This document shows, one piece after another, positions 55,478 to 64,000 of a stretch of DNA of 64,000 nucleotides. Positions within the stretch are counted from its first letter, which is position 1. Every line of letters begins with the position of its first letter. The notes below the pieces were generated by a model. The model saw nothing but the letters and a program-made list of their open reading frames with translations, did not search any database and was not told the origin of the DNA. The DNA comes from CAYYNP01 sp964472545 (GTDB lineage: Bacteria; Planctomycetota; Planctomycetia; Pirellulales; Thermoguttaceae): positions 1 through 64,000 of the forward strand of contig CAYYNP010000005.1 of NCBI GenBank assembly GCA_964472545.1, written 5' to 3'. Both the position numbers and the translations under genes were made by a program.

Positions 55478-56971
55478 TCAAGCGTAAACCGGATGCCGGG
55501 CGCGCTCCGCGGTCGTCTGGTACAGCTCGACGTATTGCTGCGCACTGCGGCCCCAGGTCCAGTCCTGGTTCATGCCCGTGGCAACCAGCCGGGACCAATC
55601 GTCGGGCCGCCGGAAAGCGTCCAACGCGCGGCGAAGCGTTTCGCCCAGCGCCAGCGGGCTGTATTCGGTGAAACTGAAGCCGTTGGCGTCGGCGGCGGGC
55701 GGACTGGCGTCGCCGGCGTCGCAGATCGTGTCGGCCAATCCCCCGGTCGCACGAACCACCGGCACCGTGCCGTAGCGCAGGCTGTAGAGCTGATTGAGCC
55801 CACACGGCTCGAACCGGCTGGGCATCAAGAAGATGTCGGCCCCGGCCTCGATCTGGTGTGCCAGCGGATTGGAGAACTCCAGCCGGGCGGCGACCTTCTC
55901 CGGGAATTGTTGCGACAGTTTCTCGAACAGCTTATGGTACTTCGGATGTCCGGTGCCGAGGATCGCCCATTGAGCGTCGAGCGTCTGCACGTCTCGCTGC
56001 ATCACCTCGGCCACCAGATCGAAACCCTTCTGATCGGCCAACCGGCCGACCATGCCGATCAACGGCACATCGAAGGCCACGGGCAAGCCAAATTCCTCTT
56101 GCAGAGCCGCCTTGCAAGTGGGTTTTCCCTCGGCCACGCTGTCGGCGTCGTAGTTGGCCGGCAAGTGCGGGTCGGTGGCCGGATCCCATGGCCCGGCGTC
56201 CATACCGTTGAGGATGCCCGTCAGCACGTCATTCCGATACTGCAACACGCTCTCCAACCCACATCCCAACGGGCCGCTTTGGATTTCTTCGGCGTATCGT
56301 GGGCTGACCGTGCTGATCGAATCGGCGAAGACCAGGCCCGTCTTCAACAGGTTCAGGTCGCCGTGGAACTCCATCTCGCGCCAGTTGAAGTGCTTCCAGT
56401 CGATGCCCGTCAGCAGCATGTCCCAGTGCCAGAAGCGGCCCTGATAGGCCATGTTGTGGATGGTGAACAACGTGGCGATCCGCTCGTAGCGAGGCACGCC
56501 GCGATACTCGACTTGCAGGTAGGCCGGCACCAGGGCGGTCTGCCAGTCGTTGGCGTGGATCACGTCGGGCTTCAGGTCGAGCAGCCGGATCGCCTCCATC
56601 ACGGCCCGGCTGAAGAAGACGAACCGCTCGCAGTTGTCGATGTAGTCGCGGCCGTCGGCGCCGTAGAGTTCGTCGCGATCGAAGTACTGGTCCTGCTCGA
56701 CGAAAATGACCGGCACGTCGCTGCCGGGCAGTTGGCCGCGCGAAAGACGCCCGGAAACCGTCTTGCTGCCGATAGGTACGATAAACTCGATTCCCAGCGG
56801 CTCAATCGGCAGTCCGCAATAATTCACTCGACGGTAGCCGGGCATGATCAGCATCGGATTGTGGCCCAGCCGCGACAACTCGATCGGCAACGCCCCACAG
56901 ACGTCGGCCAGACCGCCCGTCTTGGCAAAAGGTACCGCCTCGCTGGAAGCTACCAAGATGTTCACGAGCAT
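55478..56971 (-). CDS. glgA: Glycogen synthase (ADP-glucose)
   Basis: The 497-aa GT5 enzyme transfers glucose from ADP-glucose to glycogen. The N-terminal KTGGLADVCGALP (residues 17-29) carries the lysine that contacts ADP-glucose. The second Rossmann domain has VGRLADQKGFDLV, FLMPSRFEPCGLNQLYSLRYG and VRATGGLADTI, with the conserved E-x7-type acidic region. Length is normal for bacterial GlgA. It starts at the ATG at 56971. It shares no operon partner here, as glgB and glgC are elsewhere. Confidence 0.96.
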   Translation of the reverse strand: MLVNILVASSEAVPFAKTGGLADVCGALPIELSRLGHNPMLIMPGYRRVNYCGLPIEPLGIEFIVPIGSKTVSGRLSRGQLPGSDVPVIFVEQDQYFDRDELYGADGRDYIDNCERFVFFSRAVMEAIRLLDLKPDVIHANDWQTALVPAYLQVEYRGVPRYERIATLFTIHNMAYQGRFWHWDMLLTGIDWKHFNWREMEFHGDLNLLKTGLVFADSISTVSPRYAEEIQSGPLGCGLESVLQYRNDVLTGILNGMDAGPWDPATDPHLPANYDADSVAEGKPTCKAALQEEFGLPVAFDVPLIGMVGRLADQKGFDLVAEVMQRDVQTLDAQWAILGTGHPKYHKLFEKLSQQFPEKVAARLEFSNPLAHQIEAGADIFLMPSRFEPCGLNQLYSLRYGTVPVVRATGGLADTICDAGDASPPAADANGFSFTEYSPLALGETLRRALDAFRRPDDWSRLVATGMNQDWTWGRSAQQYVELYQTTAERARHPVYA

Positions 56972-57339
56972 TCTCCGCTGCGGGTGGATATCTCAATGGT
57001 GGCGGGTTGAGCCCGATTGTCGTCGATGACCCAAGGGTATGATACCGTGGGGTGAACGGCGAACACGGCCTAACCACTCAATTCTACCTTTTCGCGCCGT
57101 ATGGCAAGCCTGCCGAAGCAAGGGTTGCCGGGCTTGATCGCCGTAGCACTGGCAGGTGTTTACGCTGCCTTTGGTATCGATACGATCGGGAAATTACCCG
57201 GTGCCTATCCAGTTTTCCTATCTTGCCGCCCCCGCTTCTGCCCGGCCGACCGCAGGTAAGTGGGGGACATAGGGGTCGATGCGGATTTTCCGTGCCCGTC
57301 GCGAGCCGTCGCAGGAAGGTAGTGCGTGCAGAACGCCGA
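56972..57339. other. Intergenic region upstream of glgA
   Basis: 368 bp with no supported gene; the glgA promoter is expected here. Confidence 0.4.
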
Positions 57340-58038
57340 TCAGGCAGCCGAAACCGAGGAGCGGGATCTGGCGCGTCGTGCCACGCGGTAGAGAAGCGAG
57401 TTGGCCTGTTTGCCTACTTGATCGAACCCCCCCGTTTGGCGGAGGCAGTAGGCAATCCGCTGCGCAACCCACCGCGCCACGCCGAGCGATTCGGCAAGGT
57501 GGCCCGTGTGGAACACGTCCGGAAGTGGACAATCGATCAAACCGACCAGGTCCGCGGCGGTCCGCAGCCGGTGGGTCTCACAAACAGATAAGAGTTGCTG
57601 ATCCTCAACTTGGTGATCGTTTGCTCGCCGCCGCCGCCGCCGGCCGTGGCCGGGGTAGCGTCGCTCTTCGATCTTGACCAGCGGCACCACGAGTGTCAGC
57701 CGGCGGTGGGGGAATACCCGGGTGAAATGGACCATTTCGTCGAACAGGTCGAGCAGACAGCCCCGTTTGGGGCTCATACGCTGCCCGGTCACTTCGCCGC
57801 CCTTGGCCGCCAGTTTCACCAGCCGCTTGCGGGCAACAATCGGCTTGACCACCCAAACGCGATGCTCGGCCAGCAGATTCCGCACTTTGTCGCGGATTGC
57901 CGCCAGCGAACCGTGCTGGATCTCGATCAACCGGCCGTCGCTGACCGCATCAATGCGGTACTTTCCCACCGGGACCTCGAATTGGGCGTCCGGGCCGGCG
58001 TAGATCGATTTGAGTTCGCGGTGCAGCGAGGTTTCCAT
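57340..58038 (-). CDS. PD-(D/E)XK-like nuclease-fold protein
   Basis: The 232-aa protein from ATG 58038 carries FEVPVGKYRIDAV, then DGRLIEIQHGS (residues 22-50), a D...ExQ arrangement resembling the active site of restriction-endonuclease-like folds. A basic middle region (RRRRRRAN) and a helical C-terminus with SLGVARWVAQRIAYCL, which might be a winged-helix-like DNA-binding part, follow. No typed family is recognised. It lies 77 bp downstream of the CNNM gene on the same strand. Confidence 0.6.
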   Translation of the reverse strand: METSLHRELKSIYAGPDAQFEVPVGKYRIDAVSDGRLIEIQHGSLAAIRDKVRNLLAEHRVWVVKPIVARKRLVKLAAKGGEVTGQRMSPKRGCLLDLFDEMVHFTRVFPHRRLTLVVPLVKIEERRYPGHGRRRRRRANDHQVEDQQLLSVCETHRLRTAADLVGLIDCPLPDVFHTGHLAESLGVARWVAQRIAYCLRQTGGFDQVGKQANSLLYRVARRARSRSSVSAA

Positions 58039-58115
58039 ACGCGAGAACCGTGACACGGGCCGAGTGGAGCACGAAGGGCCGCAGAAGAGAGTATCGGCCC
58101 GGCGGCGGCGAACGT

Positions 58116-59306
58116 TCAACCGTTATCGGCGTCGGCCTGGCGGACGTCGATCCCGAGTTGTTCCATCCGCTCTTGCCACTTGCGGCGGGCGAGTTGGCGC
58201 ATGTCGTCGATCTTGTCGGCCTCGTCGACGATCTCGAAGCCGATCAGCGTCTCGACGGCGTCTTCCAGTGTCACGATGCCTTCCATGCCGCCGTAGTCGT
58301 CGACGACCAGCAGGATGTGAGCCCGATTGTCGAGCAACTCCTCGAGCACGTGGCTCAGCGGCGTGCGTTCTTCGACGGCCCGGATCTCCCGTTTCAGATC
58401 ATGGAGCTTGGCCTTGCCGCCCTGGCGATGTTCGTTCAACAGGATATCGGTCTTCAACACGAACCCGGTAACTTCGTCGCGATGCTCGGCGTAGATCGGG
58501 ATCCGCGAGAAGCCGACCTCGACGTCCGACCGCATCACGTCGTGTACGGTCAAATCTTGCTGCAACGTGAAGACGACGGTCCGTGGCGTCATGATGTCTT
58601 CAGCACACAGGCTGGGGAACCGGAAGAGGTTCTTGAGGATCCGCGATTCCTTGGCGTCGAGTTGGCCGGACTCTTCCCCAATGTCGGCCAGCGCGGCGAA
58701 TTCGTCGCGGCTGAAGCGGTGTACGCTCTGGCCGCGGGTGAGCAGTTGCGTGAGTTGCTCGGAGATGAAGATCAGCGGATAGAGCCCCCAGACGAGCCAC
58801 TGCACGAAACGTCCGGCCATCGGGGCCAGTTGCCGCCAGTAGAGGGCCCCGAGCGTCTTGGGGATGATCTCGGAGAGGAAGAGGATCAGCAGCGTGAGCA
58901 CGGCCATCGAGAGCCCCACCCAAGCGTCGCCGAAATAGGCCGCCGCTTCGGCCCCCGCGCCGCCGGCACCGACGGTGTGGGCGATCGTGTTCAGCGTGAG
59001 GATGCCCGCCAGCGAGCGGTCGATGTCGCCCTTGATCTTCTTCAGCAGCTTGGCGCTCTTCTTGCCTTCTCGCTCCAGGTTGGCGATATACGACGGCGAG
59101 ACGCTGAAGACCACGGCCTCGGCCACCGAGCAGAGGAAGGAGAAGCCCAGCGCGACGGTCGCGTAGACGATCATCATCACCAGATGGATCGGCTCTCCGA
59201 GGCGGCTGGGTTCGTCCGACGGCACGGGTGGGGCAGCGGCGTATACCGGCGCAGCCGTCAGCAAGACGAAGAGCACGGCGGCGAGGATCGTGGTGTTTCG
59301 CGTCAT
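58116..59306 (-). CDS. CNNM/CBS-domain membrane protein (HlyC/CorC family)
   Basis: The 396-aa protein has a signal-like N-terminus, a CNNM transmembrane domain (about 45-190, FSFLCSVAEAVVFSV, LTLNTIAHTVGAGG, FLSEIIPKTLGALY), and a pair of CBS domains (about 215-345, EDIMTPRTVVF, HILLVVDDYGGMEGIVTLEDAVE). The family moves or regulates divalent cations such as magnesium. No CorC/HlyC C-terminal FAD-binding-like domain is evident. It is 27 bp from the SGNH gene, probably one operon. Confidence 0.87.
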   Translation of the reverse strand: MTRNTTILAAVLFVLLTAAPVYAAAPPVPSDEPSRLGEPIHLVMMIVYATVALGFSFLCSVAEAVVFSVSPSYIANLEREGKKSAKLLKKIKGDIDRSLAGILTLNTIAHTVGAGGAGAEAAAYFGDAWVGLSMAVLTLLILFLSEIIPKTLGALYWRQLAPMAGRFVQWLVWGLYPLIFISEQLTQLLTRGQSVHRFSRDEFAALADIGEESGQLDAKESRILKNLFRFPSLCAEDIMTPRTVVFTLQQDLTVHDVMRSDVEVGFSRIPIYAEHRDEVTGFVLKTDILLNEHRQGGKAKLHDLKREIRAVEERTPLSHVLEELLDNRAHILLVVDDYGGMEGIVTLEDAVETLIGFEIVDEADKIDDMRQLARRKWQERMEQLGIDVRQADADNG

Positions 59307-59333
59307 GTCCGATTGGTGGTTCCGATATCGACG

Positions 59334-59981
59334 TTACTCTGCAAGCGTTGCCCAGGCCACTGCCTGCAATGCCGCAGCCTCTTCCGGCGTAAGTTCGGCG
59401 AGCGTCTGGCCGTCGTGCTCAATCCGGCCCGCCAGTCCCTTAGGGCTCTGCTTCAACAGCGTAGCATAGAACACGCAGGCCGCCAGGTAGGAGCCCTTGG
59501 GATTGGCATGTCGTCCGTCGTCGTGGTGGAGTATCAAGCCCGCATCCGCCGCCATCGCCTTCTGCCACGCAATCCCCACCGGCGCCACCCGAGTGCCCAA
59601 CTCCTCGGCGATGCCCGAGTACGCGGTGTTGATCGCCTCCTGCGTTTCGGGCCGCTGTTGCTGTGCCCAGGTGAGAAAGAAGACCGTCTCAGCCCCTTGC
59701 CACCGAATCTCCTCGTGCAACACGCGTGCCGCTTGATGCATTGCAGCCGGATTGTTGATCGGCCGCGTGCTCTGCTCCTGCAACACGACCACGTCCCACG
59801 CTCCCTGCCCGATCGCCTCGATCGCCCCGGTCCGCTCGACGTGCCGCTTCAGCGTGCAACTCGGCGCCACGTGCGACGCCACCTCGATCCGCCGTCCGCT
59901 GCCGGCCTCGCTCAACGCGGTGAGTTGCAGCGGCATGTCGTTGTAGTACGTGTGGCTGTTGCCGATGAAGAGGACGTTCAT
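59334..59981 (-). CDS. SGNH-hydrolase-like protein
   Basis: The 215-aa protein shows FIGNSHTYYNDMP at its start (block I, Ser in GNSHT), VVLQEQS and, near the C-terminus, DDGRHANPKGSYLAA, which provides the Asp/His pair. These are the SGNH/GDSL-like esterase blocks in a variant common in plant-polymer-degrading and planctomycete bacteria. No signal peptide is seen, so it is likely cytoplasmic. The ester substrate is unknown. Confidence 0.78.
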   Translation of the reverse strand: MNVLFIGNSHTYYNDMPLQLTALSEAGSGRRIEVASHVAPSCTLKRHVERTGAIEAIGQGAWDVVVLQEQSTRPINNPAAMHQAARVLHEEIRWQGAETVFFLTWAQQQRPETQEAINTAYSGIAEELGTRVAPVGIAWQKAMAADAGLILHHDDGRHANPKGSYLAACVFYATLLKQSPKGLAGRIEHDGQTLAELTPEEAAALQAVAWATLAE

Positions 59982-60025
59982 GGGCGTCGCATGCTCGCAA
60001 GACGGTGGGAGACGACAAGACTCGA

Positions 60026-61300
60026 CTACGCCGCTTCGATCTTCTCCTTCCCCACAAACGCCCTAAGCACCTCCGGCACGACGATCGAGCCGTCGGCTTG
60101 CTGATAGTTTTCCATCACGGCGATCAGCCCGCGGCTGATGGCGATGGCGGTGCCGTTGAGCGTGTGGAGGAAGTGGGTGCCTTTGGTGCCCTTGGTCTTG
60201 TAGCGGACGTTCAGACGCCGGGCCTGGTAGTCGGTGCAGTTCGAGGTGCTGGTGATTTCGCCGTAATCGCCGCGGCCGGGCATCCAGGCCTCGAGGTCGA
60301 ACTTGCGATAGGCCGGGCCGCCGAGGTCGCCGGTGGCCGTGTCGACCACCCGATACGGCACGCCCAGCCCGTCGAACAGCCGGCACTCCAGGTCGCGAAG
60401 ATGATCCAGCATCGCGTCGCTCTCTTCAGGCAGCGTGTAGGCGAACATCTCGATCTTGGTGAATTGGTGCACGCGATACAGCCCGCGGGTGGCCCGGCCG
60501 TGGGCGCCGGCTTCGGTGCGGAAGCAGTGGCTGATGCCGCAGAGCTTGATCGGCAGCTCCTCGGCGTCGAGCGTCTTGCCGGCTAGCAAACCGCCAAGCG
60601 TAATCTCGGCCGTGGCCACCAGGCTCAGGTCGCTGTTCTCGATGCTGTAGATTTGCGTCTCCGGCCCGCGGGGAATGAAGCCGATGCCTTCTAGGATCTC
60701 GTTGCGTGCCAGGTCGGGCGTGGTGGTCGGCGTGAAACCCTCGGACATCAGCACCTCGAGCGCGTAACGCTGCAACGCCAACTCCAACAGCACCAGATCG
60801 TTCTTGAGGAAGTAGAACCCGTGGCCGGCCACTCGCGAGCCGCCCTCGAAATCGACCAGGTCGAGCTTCTCGGCCAGTTCGACGTGATCCAGCGGCTCGA
60901 AGTCGAACTCGGGCTTGGGCGTCTTGCCTTGGAACAACTCGAGGTTGGCCTTGTCGTCGACGCCGATCGGGGCCGCCTCGTGCGAGAGGTTGGGGATCAT
61001 CCGGTGGATCACGTCCAACTCGGCGGCCAGTTCGTCCAACTCCGCCCGACGTTGATTGACCTGCTCGCGTAGCCGCCGCCCCTCTTCCTTGCGGGCTTCC
61101 CGCTCGTCGGCGTCCTTGGCCTTGCCGATCGACTTCGACACCTGGTTGGCCTGCCGGTTGAGGTCCTCGACCTCCGCCTGGCCCGTGCGGCGTTGGCCCT
61201 CCAGTTCGACGAACCGGTCGACATCCACTTCGACGCCCCGATGGACGCAGTTCTGCTTGACCAGTTCGGCGTTTTCGACGATGAATTTGCGATCTAGCAT
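60026..61300 (-). CDS. serS: Seryl-tRNA synthetase
   Basis: The 424-aa class II synthetase charges tRNA-Ser and tRNA-Sec. The N-terminal coiled-coil arm (about 30-105) is followed by motif 2 (CFRTEAGAHGRATRGLYRVHQF near residue 270) and motif 3 (TLNGTAIAISRGLIAVMENYQ near 385). The ITSTSNCTDYQARR box is intact. It starts at the ATG at 61300. The gene stands alone; a 600-bp spacer separates it from pstS. Confidence 0.97.
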   Translation of the reverse strand: MLDRKFIVENAELVKQNCVHRGVEVDVDRFVELEGQRRTGQAEVEDLNRQANQVSKSIGKAKDADEREARKEEGRRLREQVNQRRAELDELAAELDVIHRMIPNLSHEAAPIGVDDKANLELFQGKTPKPEFDFEPLDHVELAEKLDLVDFEGGSRVAGHGFYFLKNDLVLLELALQRYALEVLMSEGFTPTTTPDLARNEILEGIGFIPRGPETQIYSIENSDLSLVATAEITLGGLLAGKTLDAEELPIKLCGISHCFRTEAGAHGRATRGLYRVHQFTKIEMFAYTLPEESDAMLDHLRDLECRLFDGLGVPYRVVDTATGDLGGPAYRKFDLEAWMPGRGDYGEITSTSNCTDYQARRLNVRYKTKGTKGTHFLHTLNGTAIAISRGLIAVMENYQQADGSIVVPEVLRAFVGKEKIEAA

Positions 61301-61900
61301 GAGTGGGGGGCCTTTATTAACGCGGTATAGCCAAGAAGATGCGAATGGGGGATGGTAGTCGCCTCACTCCACGAGACGGACTTGTATCTCGCCACAGGAT
61401 GGCTGCTACACCATTTTCCAAGGAAGCCTAGCCTATCGACTTCGGCCGTTTTCGGAAAGGTCGACGTGCAGAAGCCCGCCGCAATAGACGGGTCGGATGT
61501 GACCGCGAGGTGGCGTGCCGAGTTGCACAGAGTTCCGGCGGAACTGTGCATGGTGTCGCCGAAATTCTGCGAAACCACATTGGGCCAGGTGATCAACGAT
61601 CAGCACGAGCGTAACTGAGGCTCCAGACAGGTTCCATCGCTGGTGGCACGCCGAGAGTACTTGGGGCGAGATTTGGCGGCAGAGTCGGCAAGACCCCTGC
61701 AACCCTGCGTGGTGTTCAGCACTACTCAATTAGAACTTACTTGATTGGCGTAATGTCGCCAGGCATACGACCTACTGTTTTACGGATACCCCCAAAATGT
61801 GTCTGTCGCTTTCTCGGGTTGGGTAAGAGACCCCTCAAGGGGAGATCGGAAGCGACATAGTCTGTTCTGCTCGTACTTGTTGTTCCAGAGGGAGACGATC
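61301..61900. other. 600-bp gap between serS and pstS
   Basis: Two overlapping reading frames of about 90 codons on opposite strands occur here, but neither has a ribosome site or recognisable motif. A small hairpin GCACAG.GTTCC/GGAACTGTGC lies at 61525-61549. The divergent serS and pstS promoters should lie here; a clear Pho-type box was not seen. Confidence 0.4.
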
Positions 61901-62800
61901 ATGAGAAGCGCGTTGATTGTGTTTGTGGTGTTGGCAAGTGTTCTCGTACTGGGAACCATGGTTGCTGGTGCGGCGGACGATCGCGTCACGGTGGCGGGTT
62001 CCAGCACCGTGCGGCCGGTGGTTGAGAAGGCAGCCCAGGTGTTCAAGAAGACGCATGCCGGCACGCAGTTTGCCATTGGCGGCGGCGGTTCGAGCCACGG
62101 CGTCAAGGCGGCCGCCAGCGGTGAAGTCGTCATCGGCATGGCGTCTCGAGATCTCAAGGATAAGGAACAGGCCGAATGGAAGACCTTGGTCCCGGTCAAG
62201 ATCGGGATGGACGGGATCGCAGTGATCGTCAACGCCAAGGCTCCGATCACAAAGATCACCAAACAACAGGTGCAAGACATCTTCACCGGGACGATTAGCA
62301 ACTGGAAAGAGCTCGGAGGCGAGGACGCCGAGATCATCCTGATCAGCAAGGAAGAAGGCCGCTCAACGTTGGATCTGTTCCTGAAATACTTCGACCTCGA
62401 GGCTGAGGAGGTAGTTCAGGGTGGGAAGGCCACGGGCATGGTGCATCGTAAGAAGGGCACCGAGGAATACTCGATCGTGAAGGCCCGGCTGATCGGCCCC
62501 AACCGCGAGGCGCTGGCGGCAGTTTCCCTGAAGAAGCATGCGATTGCTTACGTGTCGATCGGGACGGCCCAGGAAGTGGCTCGCAAAGGCGGGCGGATCA
62601 AGATCCTCGATCTCGACGGCGTCGCCGCCACCGTGGGAAACGTCGCCAATCAGAGCTATCCGCTTCGGCGGCCTTTGAACGTCATCACCAACGGCCCGGC
62701 TCAGGGAGTCGCGAAGGAGTTCATCGGCTTTCTGACCGGTGACCAAGGGCAGACGATCGTGACCGATCTGGAGTTCATCTCGATCGACGAAGCTCTATAG
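61901..62800 (+). CDS. pstS: Phosphate ABC transporter substrate-binding protein
   Basis: The protein is 299 aa from the ATG at 61901, preceded by GAGGGAG. A signal peptide (SALIVFVVLASVLVLGTMVAGA) leads to a PstS-type domain with TVAGSSTVRPVVEKAAQVF, GIAVIVNAKAPI, ISKEEGRSTLDLFLKYF and a C-terminal LTGDQGQTIV. The phosphate-contact SST element is present. No permease or ATPase (pstA, B, C) follows; a membrane receptor gene starts 86 bp downstream, so this PstS may serve sensing as well as or instead of transport. Confidence 0.9.
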   Translation: MRSALIVFVVLASVLVLGTMVAGAADDRVTVAGSSTVRPVVEKAAQVFKKTHAGTQFAIGGGGSSHGVKAAASGEVVIGMASRDLKDKEQAEWKTLVPVKIGMDGIAVIVNAKAPITKITKQQVQDIFTGTISNWKELGGEDAEIILISKEEGRSTLDLFLKYFDLEAEEVVQGGKATGMVHRKKGTEEYSIVKARLIGPNREALAAVSLKKHAIAYVSIGTAQEVARKGGRIKILDLDGVAATVGNVANQSYPLRRPLNVITNGPAQGVAKEFIGFLTGDQGQTIVTDLEFISIDEAL

Positions 62801-62886
62801 AAAGCGGAATTCCGGACCGCTTGCCAAGGGCGGACGATGCGATCGGTGATAGAGGACACGTGGCACCCGAACAGGAGTTTTTCGAT

Positions 62887-64000
62887 ATGTTTGCGCGTCT
62901 AAGGCTAGGTTTGCGAGGCCGCTTTCTGTGGCCTACGGCGTTGATTGTGGTCCTGTCGACGCTGGCCGTGTCGTTTGTGTTGCTTCAACTCCAACGCAGC
63001 ACGCTCGACGGTATCTCTGTCGAAGTTTCGCGATTGGCCGACGAAGTGCAGTCGAAGCAGGCTGCCGCGTTGAAGATCGTGGAAGCGAAGGAATCGGAAG
63101 CCGACGCGGCCGCCCTGAAGACCAAAGCCCAAAGTCTGGCCAACGTCCTGGCCAACCTGGCCCCGGTGCCTCTGCTGACCTTTGACACCGACGCCTTGAC
63201 CGGCTTCTGCCGCGACATCAGCAGCGATCCCGACGTCGTGCTGGCCTACGTCTGCGACGCGGAGGGGAACGTCAACAGCGGCCTTTGCGGCGAGGACAAC
63301 GAACTGCTTCGGCCCTTGTTGGGCGAGGGCAAAGAGACCGAACTGACCGAACTCGCCGAGACCCTAAAGGCGTCCAAGAAGGCCTTCGAGGTGACGGCAG
63401 ACGTGGTCGAGGACGACGAAGTCATCGGGCGCGTCGTGGTGTTGGTGAACGATCTCGCCGAGCAAGAACACGAAGACGGCTTCGCCGACTTCACCGCCGA
63501 GACGCAACGGCAATTCGGTTCTCTGGAAGAGAGCGTGGCCCAACACGTCGACGAGGCGACCGCCGACGGATGGAACCTGGGTATCGTCACCGGTGTGATC
63601 GCCATCGCGGTCACGGTCTTTGTAGTGTTCTTGGTCGTCGGTTCCATGATTCGGCCGCTGAAGAGGATTATGGAATACCTGCAACACGTGGCCGCGGGCG
63701 ACTACAGCCGGCGCCTGGACATTTGCCGTAACGACGAAATCGGACGCATGGCCACATCGTTGAACCAGGCGACCGAAGCCACCGCCAAGGCCATGGAGGA
63801 ACTCAAGGAGGCCACCGAACGCGAGAAGCAACTCCAGGCCCAACGGGCGGAAGAGGAGCGCAAGCTGGCCGAAGAGGAGAAACGCCGCCAGGAAGAAGCC
63901 GCCGAGAAGGAACGGCTCCGCATGGAAGAGGAACGTGAACGCCGAGAAGAGCGGGCCGACCGAGAGCGGGCCGTAGCCGAAGCCGATCGCCAAAAGGCCC
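62887..64000 (+). CDS. HAMP-domain membrane receptor, partial
   Basis: The gene starts at the ATG at 62887 and runs off the window, with 371 codons visible and no stop. A signal anchor helix (about 13-35) is followed by a periplasmic sensing region (about 40-235), a second membrane helix (about 236-258), a HAMP domain (SMIRPLKRIMEYLQHVAAGDYSRRL, NDEIGRMATSLNQ, about 258-305) and a long coiled coil rich in Glu, Arg and Lys. The coiled coil with HAMP fits a methyl-accepting chemotaxis-like protein or a histidine kinase; the output domain is beyond the window. Placement after pstS suggests a ligand-binding partner role for the latter, by inference. Confidence 0.83.
   Translation, partial: MFARLRLGLRGRFLWPTALIVVLSTLAVSFVLLQLQRSTLDGISVEVSRLADEVQSKQAAALKIVEAKESEADAAALKTKAQSLANVLANLAPVPLLTFDTDALTGFCRDISSDPDVVLAYVCDAEGNVNSGLCGEDNELLRPLLGEGKETELTELAETLKASKKAFEVTADVVEDDEVIGRVVVLVNDLAEQEHEDGFADFTAETQRQFGSLEESVAQHVDEATADGWNLGIVTGVIAIAVTVFVVFLVVGSMIRPLKRIMEYLQHVAAGDYSRRLDICRNDEIGRMATSLNQATEATAKAMEELKEATEREKQLQAQRAEEERKLAEEEKRRQEEAAEKERLRMEEERERREERADRERAVAEADRQKA

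Noticed and set aside
61352..61729. Two ~90-codon frames upstream of pstS as genes or a transposase relic
   Set aside because: No ribosome site, no start context and no motif; they overlap each other on opposite strands.

Overview
The window reads as a chromosomal piece of a free-living planctomycete, most likely Pirellulales-like, and probably from a metagenome-assembled or draft genome. Pointers to this are high GC content, an ECF sigma factor coupled to a Ser/Thr kinase with TPRs, N-terminal 'LExR..LS' motifs ahead of cadherin/PKD-type exoproteins, a C-terminal dockerin, a TIGR03000-like protein, HzsA-like cytochrome/propeller proteins, and many short hairpin repeats between genes. A 10-N scaffold gap sits at 10844-10853. 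Three single-base frameshifts fall in short homopolymers, so some broken genes may be assembly errors. At least one break, a MITE-like insertion in flagellin, looks biologically real.

Layout. 1-2.5 kb: zinc membrane protease, purC and csrA. 2.9-5.1 kb: a flagellin gene broken by two frameshifts and a 145-bp MITE-like insertion with a 5-bp target duplication. 5.2-8.7 kb: a secreted PKD-repeat protein with a dockerin end. 9-11.7 kb: a heparinase-like secreted protein split by the scaffold gap. 12-17.7 kb: a sugar ABC operon (binding protein, ATPase, two different permeases, transaldolase). 17.7-22.2 kb: a cadherin-like surface protein, then a frameshifted ECF sigma gene overlapping a membrane Ser/Thr kinase. 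22.5-30.2 kb: single-domain response regulator, secreted FAD oxidoreductase, a nucleotidyltransferase-like gene with a small coiled-coil partner, an NAD(P)-binding epimerase-like protein, a C45-type acyltransferase, and two paralogous membrane proteins. 30.5-38.5 kb: galE, rfbD, a pteridine-reductase-like SDR, small hypothetical proteins, a GAF/PAS/PilZ protein and a degenerate GGDEF protein.

38.8-50.1 kb holds the most unusual cluster. Two large secreted proteins related to the hydrazine synthase alpha family carry CxxCH haem motifs, and the second is fused to a SUMF1/FGE-like domain. They face an operon of two tandemly duplicated Tat-exported lipoproteins followed, 4 bp later, by a radical SAM/SPASM enzyme. 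The lipoproteins share one invariant internal cysteine and a C-terminal signature. I propose, as inference only, that the radical SAM enzyme acts on these lipoproteins or on a related exported target.

50-64 kb: TIGR03000-like protein, an unusual regulator with two RNA polymerase alpha-CTD-like modules and a sigma region 4 helix-turn-helix, an M48 protease, glgA, a PD-(D/E)XK-like protein, a CNNM/CBS membrane protein, an SGNH-type hydrolase, serS, pstS, and the start of a HAMP-domain receptor that runs off the window end. No rRNA, tRNA or CRISPR array was found.
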